DNA from: an uncultured Alphaproteobacteria bacterium
GTDB lineage: Bacteria > Pseudomonadota > Alphaproteobacteria > Rhodobacterales > Rhodobacteraceae
Assembly: GCA_902600895.1 (NCBI GenBank)
Contig: CACKLF010000001.1
Location: 82,945 to 146,944, forward strand
Direction of reading: 5' to 3'
DNA: 64,000 nt
Part shown: positions 56,031 to 62,761 of the stretch, one piece after another
Position numbering within the stretch: position 1 is the stretch's first letter
Layout of the letters: the number at the start of each line of letters is the position of its first letter
Notes under the pieces: model-generated
The model's input: only the letters and a program-made list of their open reading frames with translations
What the model was told of the DNA's origin: nothing
The model's database searches: none
Made by a program: the position numbers and the translations under genes

Positions 56031-57095
56031 TTATTCCCCAGGTGCTGCGGGTCGCCTCTCTGGAAGAATTCCTTTTGGATATTTTTGCAAAACGAATTGC
56101 AAAACTAATCCTATTAGTAACATGCGCAAATATCCACTTCTATTTTTTAGCATGCTTACATCTATACCGTTAAAAATATTTGCAACAATGTCAATGAAGC
56201 CATTAAGAAATAATTCACTGGCTGACCAAACAAACCAGATGAGAAAAGCTCCTAGAATAGCGCCTCTATTGTTTCCAGACCCACCGGCAATTAGCATCAC
56301 CCAAACTAAAAATGTCATTTTGCTAGGGTCAAAGGTATGTGTAGGCTCTATGAACCTCAGGTGCTGAGCTAACAATGCTCCAGCTAAGCCCATAATCATT
56401 GTGCCAATAATGAATGCTTCAACTCTTCTACGTGTCACATCTTTTCCGGCTGCCCTAGCTGCGTCTTCGTTTTCACGAATCGCGGTCATCATTCGCCCCC
56501 ACGGTGAAACGCGTGCTCTTTCCAACATCATATAAACTACAAAAACAAAAAACAGTATGGTTGCAGCAAATAACGGTTGCCACCACCAGTTAACCAGCGA
56601 GTCGAAAAATGCCTGCCAGAACTGATTATCTCCAATCCAACTTAATATTGGTTGAGAAAAGTATCTTGACTCAGAAAAATGTTCCCAGGTACGAGGTATT
56701 TTGTTGATGCCACGTGGACCATTAGTTATGTCCACTTGGTTTTTGAATATTAACTTAATGATTTCGGCAATTCCTATAGTAGCGATAGCAAGATAGTCAG
56801 CACGCAATCGAATACTTATAATACCAATAACTGCAGCTATAATGCCGGCTATTAAGAATGCTGATATTTCACCAATTATTATTGGCAGACCAAGGCCTCC
56901 ATAGTGGAAGGTGCTCTCAGCTGTAGTAAGTATTGCAAACGTGTAAGCACCAACCGCGGCAAATCCTGCAATACCAGCGTTGAATAGACCTGCAAAACCC
57001 CAATTAACATTTAACCCCAACGCGAGCAAAGCATAAATACCACCTACACTTAAAAGCGAGAGAAAATAAAGGAAATATCCTATCAATTCATCCAT
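56031..57095 (-). CDS. livM: branched-chain-type amino acid ABC transporter permease (LivM-like)
   Basis: A 354-residue permease of the BPD_transp_2 family with about eight to ten helices. LGLNVNWGFAGLFNAGIAGFAAVGAY near residue 26 and RADYLAIATIGIAEIIKLI near residue 105 are LivM signatures. The EAA-like loop ENEDAARAAGKDVTRRRVEAF contacts the ATPases. It overlaps the end of livH by one base. Part of a complete LivGFHMK set. Confidence 0.9.
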   Translation of the reverse strand: MDELIGYFLYFLSLLSVGGIYALLALGLNVNWGFAGLFNAGIAGFAAVGAYTFAILTTAESTFHYGGLGLPIIIGEISAFLIAGIIAAVIGIISIRLRADYLAIATIGIAEIIKLIFKNQVDITNGPRGINKIPRTWEHFSESRYFSQPILSWIGDNQFWQAFFDSLVNWWWQPLFAATILFFVFVVYMMLERARVSPWGRMMTAIRENEDAARAAGKDVTRRRVEAFIIGTMIMGLAGALLAQHLRFIEPTHTFDPSKMTFLVWVMLIAGGSGNNRGAILGAFLIWFVWSASELFLNGFIDIVANIFNGIDVSMLKNRSGYLRMLLIGLVLQFVLQKYPKGILPERRPAAPGE

Positions 57096-58045
57096 TAAAA
57101 TACGCGCCCTTTCAAAATACCACTCGGTCTAAAAACCAACATCAGTACAAGTATTGAAAATGCCACTCCGCTTTTATAACCAGGACTTAGTAATGGGCCG
57201 TTACCAAACCATGGGTATGCAGATAATTCTTCAGCAAAGCCAATTACTAAGCCGCCCAATACAGCACCAAAAGGACGTCCAATACCTCCCAATATTGCAG
57301 CTGCAAACATTGGAAGCAGCATCCTAAAACCCATTGTACTCATTATAAATTGAGTGTCCATTGCCATAAAAACTCCAGCCATTACGGCACAAAAGCCACC
57401 TACGATCCAAGTGGCCCTAATTACTTGCTCGACATCAATTCCTGTCACCTTTGCCAGATCAGGACTATCAGATACTGCTCGCATGGCTTTGCCAATCCTT
57501 GTGCTTGTAAGCATATAATTGAATGCCAACATAATAATGATTGTACCTAAAATTATGAAAAGATGCTTGCTTGGTACCAAAAGCATCATATCCATACTGC
57601 TGGAAAAATCCTTAAGGTAACTATTCGGTTTTGCTATACCCTTAACAAACGTTATTTGATTTGGACCCCATATTACTTGTACTAAGCTCCTTATAATCAA
57701 CATCATCCCAAAGCTAGCCATTACGATGATAATAGTGGGCGAATCTCGAAAGGGCTTGTAGAAATAACGGTCCACTGATAATGCTAAAAATATAGCTATG
57801 AAAATGGCAGGTGTACATGCAATCAGTGGATGCATGTAGAAGCCTAAAAAAATATTAGATATTTCTAAGAATGTCCATGTAAGAAATGCACCCGTCATCA
57901 TAATTTCACCGTGCGCAAAGTTGGCAAACCTTAATATTCCAAAAGTGAGAGTTATACCTATTGCGCCAAGTGCGTAAATACAACCGAGTACCAAACCTGG
58001 GATAAAGTAATAATTTACAAATTCAAATCCAAAGTTTTCCCACAT
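57095..58045 (-). CDS. livH: branched-chain-type amino acid ABC transporter permease (LivH-like)
   Basis: A 316-residue permease. GIRRFANFAHGE-type signature appears as LRFANFAHGEIMMTGAF near residue 36, with ILGGIGRPFGAVLGGLVIGFAE near residue 250. Multiple hydrophobic helices are evident. It begins 6 bases after livF and abuts livM. Forms the channel with LivM. Confidence 0.9.
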   Translation of the reverse strand: MWENFGFEFVNYYFIPGLVLGCIYALGAIGITLTFGILRFANFAHGEIMMTGAFLTWTFLEISNIFLGFYMHPLIACTPAIFIAIFLALSVDRYFYKPFRDSPTIIIVMASFGMMLIIRSLVQVIWGPNQITFVKGIAKPNSYLKDFSSSMDMMLLVPSKHLFIILGTIIIMLAFNYMLTSTRIGKAMRAVSDSPDLAKVTGIDVEQVIRATWIVGGFCAVMAGVFMAMDTQFIMSTMGFRMLLPMFAAAILGGIGRPFGAVLGGLVIGFAEELSAYPWFGNGPLLSPGYKSGVAFSILVLMLVFRPSGILKGRVF

Positions 58046-58051
58046 TGTAAG

Positions 58052-58774
58052 TTAATCCCTACTGCCTAAGAACATACGGGCCACTTCTTTATCCTTAAGG
58101 AGTTCATCTCCGGTCCCATCATATCTATTAAAGCCATCAACTAAAATATATGCTCTGTCTGAGACACCAAGTGCTTGTTTAGCATTTTGCTCCACCATAA
58201 GAATGGGAACACCACTTCCATTTATTTTTCTGACGGTAGAAAATATCTCAGACCTATATTTGGGGGAAAGTCCCGCAGTAGGCTCGTCAAGTAAAAGAAT
58301 TTTAGCATCTACCATTAAAGATTTAGCCATCGCCACCATCTGCCTTTGCCCACCAGATAATGAACCTGCTGGTTGCTTTCTTTTTTCCCCCAGATCGGGA
58401 AATAGTTCATACATTTCTTGCAGCTTTACTTGGGTATTATTTGGGTTTACCCAAGCACCCATTTCAAGATTCTCTTCCACCGATAGGCTAACAAATACAT
58501 TATTTGTTTGAGGCACATAACTTATCCCTTTTGTTATAATTTGCGATGTAGGAATACTTACAATGTTTTTACCCAATAAATTTATTGATCCTTGATTAAT
58601 TTTTATTTGACTTAGGATAGCTTTAAGAACAGTTGATTTTCCTGCCCCATTTGGACCAATTATGCTAACTATTTCTCCATCATTAACACTTATATTTATT
58701 CCGTGCAAAATTTCGGTTTCGCCATATCCTGCGAATAAATCTTTTACCGTCATTATCGATTTGATCGAACTCAT
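58052..58774 (-). CDS. livF: branched-chain-type amino acid ABC transporter ATP-binding protein (LivF-like)
   Basis: A 240-residue ATPase. Walker A is GPNGAGKST near residue 39, signature LSGGQRQMVAMAKSL, Walker B ILLLDEPTAGLSP. SYVPQTNNVFVSLSVEENLEMG is LivF-specific. Its ATG overlaps the livG stop by 4 bases. Together with LivG it forms the heterodimeric motor. Confidence 0.9.
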   Translation of the reverse strand: MSSIKSIMTVKDLFAGYGETEILHGINISVNDGEIVSIIGPNGAGKSTVLKAILSQIKINQGSINLLGKNIVSIPTSQIITKGISYVPQTNNVFVSLSVEENLEMGAWVNPNNTQVKLQEMYELFPDLGEKRKQPAGSLSGGQRQMVAMAKSLMVDAKILLLDEPTAGLSPKYRSEIFSTVRKINGSGVPILMVEQNAKQALGVSDRAYILVDGFNRYDGTGDELLKDKEVARMFLGSRD

Positions 58775-59547
58775 TCTAGATCGCCTCCAAAGTAGGCATC
58801 AATTACTTTTTCATTGGCTCTGACTTCAGTCATAGATCCTTCGGTTAATATGCTCCCTTCGGCTAGAACTACTATCTTTTCGCAGAGATCTGCAATCAGA
58901 TCCATATCGTGTTCAATTATACAAAAAGTATATCCCCGTTCTTGATTTAATCTTCTTATCATTTCTATGATTTTCAACATTAAAGTAGGATTTACTCCAG
59001 CTCCCGGCTCGTCTAGTAAGACTAATTTTGCATCAGTCATCATTGTGCGGCCTAACTCAAGAAGTTTTTTTTGACCTCCTGAAAGATTTCCGGCCAATTC
59101 ATCTTTTACGTGAGAAAGGCCTAAAAAATTTAAGCTATCCAGGGCCCGCTCTAGTACTTCCTTTTCCCTAGAAGCAACAGTTTTTGGTGCGAGCCAATTC
59201 ATAAAAATTTTTTCTCCAGGCTGATCTGAGGCAGCTACCATTAAATTTTCAAGGCTAGTCATCTGAGGGTATTCATGACTAAGTTGGAATGTTCTTACAA
59301 GACCCAATTTGTAGAGTTTCTCTGAGCTTAAACCAGTTACATCTTTGCCGTTAAGTAATACATTTCCGGACGTAGGCCTTTCTGCTCCCGCTATGATATT
59401 AAATGTCGTCGTCTTTCCAGCCCCATTAGGTCCAATAAGGCCAAAAATGCTTCCTTCTTGGACTGAAAAAGATATACCTTTTACGGCTTCCAGTCCGCCA
59501 AAAGATTTCATTAAGTTGTTTACTCTTAAGGTCTCCACCGCTACCAC
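58771..59547 (-). CDS. livG: branched-chain-type amino acid ABC transporter ATP-binding protein (LivG-like)
   Basis: A 258-residue ATPase. Walker A GPNGAGKTT is near residue 37, signature LSGGQKKLLELGRTMM, Walker B LVLLDEPGAGVNP, and the LivG-type GLVRTFQLSHEYPQMT segment is present. The start is GTG without a clear Shine-Dalgarno sequence. It is the first gene of the five-gene minus-strand transporter operon (livG-livF-livH-livM-livK-type). Confidence 0.9.
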   Translation of the reverse strand: MVAVETLRVNNLMKSFGGLEAVKGISFSVQEGSIFGLIGPNGAGKTTTFNIIAGAERPTSGNVLLNGKDVTGLSSEKLYKLGLVRTFQLSHEYPQMTSLENLMVAASDQPGEKIFMNWLAPKTVASREKEVLERALDSLNFLGLSHVKDELAGNLSGGQKKLLELGRTMMTDAKLVLLDEPGAGVNPTLMLKIIEMIRRLNQERGYTFCIIEHDMDLIADLCEKIVVLAEGSILTEGSMTEVRANEKVIDAYFGGDLE

Positions 59548-59624
59548 ATCAAATTATTAACAAATAATTTTAACACAAAAGCCAGCTAAGACGATCGATA
59601 CAATCTATGAGATTTTCTTATGAT

Positions 59625-59831
59625 TTAAGTAGTTGCAATGTTTGTTGCAGATTGCCTACCATCCTCAGCTGTTTCTATTTCAAAAGTCACAGCTTGATCG
59701 TCCTTTAATGTTTCCAATCCAGCGGCTCTAACTGCTGTAACATGTACGAACACGTCCTTACCACCCTCTTCCGGCTCTATAAATCCGTAACCTTTAACTG
59801 GATTAAACCATTTAACTTTACCATTTGGCAT
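59625..59831 (-). CDS. cold shock protein, CspA family
   Basis: A 68-residue single cold-shock domain. RNA-binding motifs are KGYGFIEPEEGG (RNP1-like) and DVFVHVTAV (RNP2-like). It binds single-stranded nucleic acid and melts mRNA secondary structure. GGAG precedes the ATG. The 240-base region before it contains hairpins and no gene, consistent with a structured 5' leader. Transcribed in the same direction as the liv operon, which starts 77 bases further on. Confidence 0.94.
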   Translation of the reverse strand: MPNGKVKWFNPVKGYGFIEPEEGGKDVFVHVTAVRAAGLETLKDDQAVTFEIETAEDGRQSATNIATT

Positions 59832-59852
59832 TTATTTTACTCCGTTTTATTT

Positions 59853-59870
59853 CTGAACACTATTGTTCAG
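59853..59870 (-). promoter_or_regulatory. hairpin in the csp 5' leader
   Basis: CTGAAC and GTTCAG pair around a 6-base loop, about 22 bases before the csp ATG and just upstream of its Shine-Dalgarno sequence. A second pair, ACCGCT (59873) with AGCGGT (59923), lies immediately further upstream. Structured leaders control translation of cspA-type genes at low temperature. The pairing is seen; a thermosensor role is inferred from the family. Confidence 0.35.
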
Positions 59871-60071
59871 ATACCGCTTAGTCATTAGTAGATCGAAAGA
59901 CTGAAGCCGTAAAACGAGAGACAGCGGTCGATGAAATAACTTTTGCACGATGTTTAAGAACCAATTAGACAAGATTTGCAAGAAAATAATTATGATTCTT
60001 TTAAAAAATGCGTAAAATAAATTGATGAAGTTTGTTTTCCGACAAAAATGCTCCTTAAGAACCGATAAAAT

Positions 60072-60680
60072 ATGACTGCTGCGGTGACCTTTCGAATGAA
60101 GCTTTTTATTTCATTTTTATTTATAATATCGCTAATATTGGCCTTTTTATGGATTTTTTTACCTAAATTCTTTGAGCAGCCTAATTAAAATGTGATTAAG
60201 AGGTCAGGAAGTTTTGAAGTTAGAAACTATCCAAAAATGCTGGTAGCTAGTATGAAAAGCAAGGGTAAGAGAGATGTGGCATTGAAACATTCATTCCCTT
60301 TTTTGGTAAAATAATATAAGAGGCAAGAAAAGAGAAGGACCAAAAATTTCTATGATAGTTCCGGTTAGTCAATCCAAAGCCGGGAATAAAAACACCTGGA
60401 ACATATATTTTTTTATGCCGAGTAAGTATACGTATGAGTCAATACAAAGTCACAAATTAATGGCGTAGAAATTCTACAATTATCACAAAGAAAAATGGCT
60501 ACCGTAAGCTTTAGAGGTTTGTGGAATGATTCTATAATTGAATATCATGAAGACAAGCTAAAAAATTGGGTGAAAAGTGAGGGCTTTTTAAATAAGGAAA
60601 ACATCATATATGCAGTTTATAATGACCCAAGCACACCAGGCCTACTCAGGCGTAACGAAATCTTGATTGAGCTGAATTAA
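60072..60680 (+). pseudogene. SOUL-family heme-binding protein, decayed
   Basis: The reading pieces together a SOUL protein broken by one stop and two frameshifts. Frame A from ATG 60072 gives a membrane anchor (FISFLFIISLILAFLWIF) and stops at TAA 60186, where the family has Tyr. It then continues VIKRSGSFEVRNYPKMLVAS to TAA 60312. Frame B from about 60316 reads IRGKKREGPKISMIVPV and FFMPSKYTYESI. Back in frame A from about 60459 it reads NGVEILQLSQ and ends with RRNEILIELN. The last part is the track ORF 60495..60680. The order and spacing match whole SOUL proteins. Confidence 0.8.
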
Positions 60681-60687
60681 CCGGGGT

Positions 60688-61284
60688 TTACAATACTTGG
60701 AGAGAAAAGAAACTTAGTATGGAAACAATCAATAGAGATGTGCCCATAATTGCATTAACAATAGTTTGAGAACTTGGTTTAAGAGATATTTCTTTGATGA
60801 TGGAGCCGCCTGCTAACCATATAAAATGTATTGGAAACCAAATTGTATTCATCACTATAAATTTCCACATTGTTTCAAGGAAAAAGTCATTGGGATAAAT
60901 TGAGAATCCTGAAAAAATGAGTGTATGAACTGCATAAGCTTTAGGGTTGATTAGCTGTAGTAATATACCGTCTACCATATTCGGTACAGACAAATAGTTT
61001 GGAAAGGCAATTTTAGAGCCGTGTGTAATAATTTTGTATGATAAAAATAGCAAAAAGCCAGTAGATGCAATTAGGAAAAACATGCGCATGGCAGGAATAG
61101 AAAAAATTATAGATGAAAGACCGGTGATAACTAATATTGAAACTGTGATATGACCAATGGCTAAACCTATCAGAAATCTTATTCCCATTTTAAAAGAAAA
61201 ACATGCTCCAACGCCAGCAAGAGCTAAAACAGCTGGACCAGGCGTTATAATAAGGAAAAAGACCGCTAAAATAAACGATATCAT
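60688..61284 (-). CDS. LysE/RhtB family translocator
   Basis: A 198-residue membrane protein with about six helices. The N-terminal FFLIITPGPAVLALAGVGACFSFKMGIRFLIGLAIGH is the LysE/RhtB signature, and LQLINPKAYAVHTLIFSGF matches the second conserved helix. These export amino acids or their derivatives. It is convergent with the SOUL pseudogene, 7 bases apart. A strong hairpin lies about 28 bases upstream of its start. Confidence 0.82.
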   Translation of the reverse strand: MISFILAVFFLIITPGPAVLALAGVGACFSFKMGIRFLIGLAIGHITVSILVITGLSSIIFSIPAMRMFFLIASTGFLLFLSYKIITHGSKIAFPNYLSVPNMVDGILLQLINPKAYAVHTLIFSGFSIYPNDFFLETMWKFIVMNTIWFPIHFIWLAGGSIIKEISLKPSSQTIVNAIMGTSLLIVSILSFFSLQVL

Positions 61285-61311
61285 TATTATTGAGCTCTAT
61301 TATAAAGATTA

Positions 61312-61340
61312 AAATGCCGGTAAAAAAATTACCGGCATTT
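61312..61340. repeat. perfect 12-bp hairpin upstream of the LysE gene
   Basis: AAATGCCGGTAA and TTACCGGCATTT form a perfect 12-bp stem around AAAAA. It lies 28 bases upstream of the LysE-family start on the minus strand, within its probable 5' leader. Flanking U-runs are weak on both strands (TTTTAATCTTT on minus). It could be a terminator for a minus-strand transcript, an operator, or a leader element. Confidence 0.5.
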
Positions 61341-61362
61341 CCCCCTAAACTTAACCACTTTC

Positions 61363-61434
61363 ATGGCTCTTTGTGATTCTAACGTTACGTCAAGTAGAAA
61401 AGATTTAAAAGTATTTTTCTTGAGTAATACTTAA
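61363..61434 (+). CDS. possible 23-residue small ORF
   Basis: ATG to TAA on the plus strand, encoding MALCDSNVTSSRKDLKVFFLSNT. No Shine-Dalgarno sequence is visible. It is framed exactly by two hairpins, with the second beginning 6 bases after its stop. I do not recognise it. It is reported only because of the position; chance is a fair alternative. Confidence 0.2.
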   Translation: MALCDSNVTSSRKDLKVFFLSNT

Positions 61435-61440
61435 AAAAAA

Positions 61441-61462
61441 GGCCAGGCATTTAAGCCTGACC
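61441..61462 (-). terminator. terminator-like hairpin in the 61.3-61.7 kb intergenic region
   Basis: GGCCAGGC and GCCTGACC pair around a 6-base loop. On the minus strand the one non-Watson-Crick position is a G-T wobble, and the stem is followed by eight T, a classic Rho-independent terminator. On the plus strand the same position is a C-A mismatch, followed by only a TTTT run. No gene is known upstream on the minus strand, so it may end a small antisense RNA. Confidence 0.5.
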
Positions 61463-61482
61463 AGTTTTAGGGAGGTTACAAT

Positions 61483-61563
61483 ATGAAAAAAATCTACCAA
61501 TATGCAAAGCAGGAACTATGCCAAAATGAAAAAGCATTTTCTAATGGGAAAATAAATAATTAA
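61483..61563 (+). CDS. possible 26-residue small ORF with strong Shine-Dalgarno
   Basis: ATG to TAA encoding MKKIYQYAKQELCQNEKAFSNGKINN. GGGAGG lies about 8 bases upstream, an unusually good ribosome site for this AT-rich genome. It is too short for the track. It is basic and hydrophilic, with no membrane segment. It precedes the 61668..61982 gene by about 104 bases and could be a leader peptide or a free small protein. Not recognised. Confidence 0.35.
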   Translation: MKKIYQYAKQELCQNEKAFSNGKINN

Positions 61564-61667
61564 AAACAGTGATTTAAAGATTTTATACTATGGAATTATT
61601 TTTGGCATATTTCTTGCTTCTTTATCTTCATAAAAAATCGTCATTATTTTGACAAGAAGGAGAAAAA

Positions 61668-61982
61668 ATGTATAGATTGGAAGAAATCGAAGTAAGATCC
61701 GTAAAAACTGGATTAAAAAGGGTTAGAGAAAACATTGGAAAATGGGCTCATGTAGAGCTTACTAATGATAATAGAGTAAAGCTTTGTGCGCTTCAAGAGA
61801 AATGTATATTTGGTGTTCAGTATACGTCGCAAGACATTATTGGTTATTTGCCTGAAAAAACTTCATGCGCAGTTTTAAAAGGTCTTAAGGCTGGAAAGAA
61901 AATAAAAGCGCGCGTTTTTGATTTTGTTCCCAAATTTGAGGATACATTACCAACTTATAATGTATCAATTTGGATGAATTAG
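61668..61982 (+). CDS. hypothetical protein, possibly HIRAN-like
   Basis: A 104-residue soluble protein with AAGGAG about 8 bases before the ATG, so it is very likely expressed. The C-terminal two-thirds (VKLCALQEKCIFGVQYTSQDIIGYLPEK, then GLKAGKKIKARVFDF) faintly resembles HIRAN-type small beta domains, in which a GYL-like strand follows a ligand-facing loop. That resemblance is weak. No neighbour suggests a role; its stop is 2 bases from the end of the convergent enoyl-CoA hydratase gene. Confidence 0.6.
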   Translation: MYRLEEIEVRSVKTGLKRVRENIGKWAHVELTNDNRVKLCALQEKCIFGVQYTSQDIIGYLPEKTSCAVLKGLKAGKKIKARVFDFVPKFEDTLPTYNVSIWMN

Positions 61983-61984
61983 GG

Positions 61985-62734
61985 TCAATTTTTCAAAAAT
62001 TTAGCAAAAGCTGCTTTTGCATCTGGTGATTGCAAAAGGTTAAAAAGTGTTTCTCCCTCCAGTTTTATTCTTGCATTTATAAGATCTTGAAACGACTGGT
62101 TAATTAATTTTTTTGTAGTAGATATTGCCAACTTTGGAAGCTGGCAAAGTTTAGCTGCTGTTTGTTGACTTCTCTTAATTAGTTCATCATCCTTATCAAA
62201 AATATCTGTAACAATCCCCATATTAAGTGCCTCTTCTGCAGTAAATGGCTCACCAAGTAAAAGCTTTTCTTTAGCTTTTAGGGCATTTGAATTCAGTGGA
62301 ATAAGAATTGAGGAGGCAGCCTCGGGGCAAAGCCCTAAGTTAACAAACGGAAGGAGAAAAGTAGTATTCTTTGAAGCGTAAACAAAATCACAGTGCATTA
62401 ATATTGTAACTCCAATGCCAATAGCCAATCCACTTACATTAGCGATTATTGGTTTTTTAAAGTTGGCAACAATTTTTATAAACTTTATTACATTTGTGTT
62501 TTCGGGGTCAGTAATTTTTGGTGTGTTAGCAAAATCATTTATATCATTACCCGCAGTAAAAATCTTTCCTTGACCTCTCAGTATCACAACGATGACGCTA
62601 TCATCAAGACTTGCTTGGCTAAAACAGGCGGTTAAGTCTCCATACATCTGGGACGTCAAAGAATTCTTCTTTTCGGGCCTTTTGATTGTTATCTCTACTA
62701 CCCCATCAGTTTTTTTATATCCAATATTAGCCAT
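61985..62734 (-). CDS. enoyl-CoA hydratase/isomerase family protein
   Basis: A 249-residue crotonase. The CoA/oxyanion segment is IFTAGNDINDFAN and the second is VSGLAIGIGVTILMHCDFVYAS. LPFVNLGLCPEAASSILIP shows the conserved Pro-Glu region of hydratase/isomerases. It follows the acyl-CoA dehydrogenase gene on the same strand by 27 bases, so the two probably act in one beta-oxidation-like route. Substrate unknown. Confidence 0.85.
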   Translation of the reverse strand: MANIGYKKTDGVVEITIKRPEKKNSLTSQMYGDLTACFSQASLDDSVIVVILRGQGKIFTAGNDINDFANTPKITDPENTNVIKFIKIVANFKKPIIANVSGLAIGIGVTILMHCDFVYASKNTTFLLPFVNLGLCPEAASSILIPLNSNALKAKEKLLLGEPFTAEEALNMGIVTDIFDKDDELIKRSQQTAAKLCQLPKLAISTTKKLINQSFQDLINARIKLEGETLFNLLQSPDAKAAFAKFLKN

Positions 62735-62761
62735 TGTTTTCCTATTTGAAATTTTTTCTCA

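Noticed and set aside
60495-60680. A stand-alone 61-residue gene
   Set aside because: It is the C-terminus of a SOUL-family protein whose earlier parts lie upstream in two frames, so it is part of a pseudogene.
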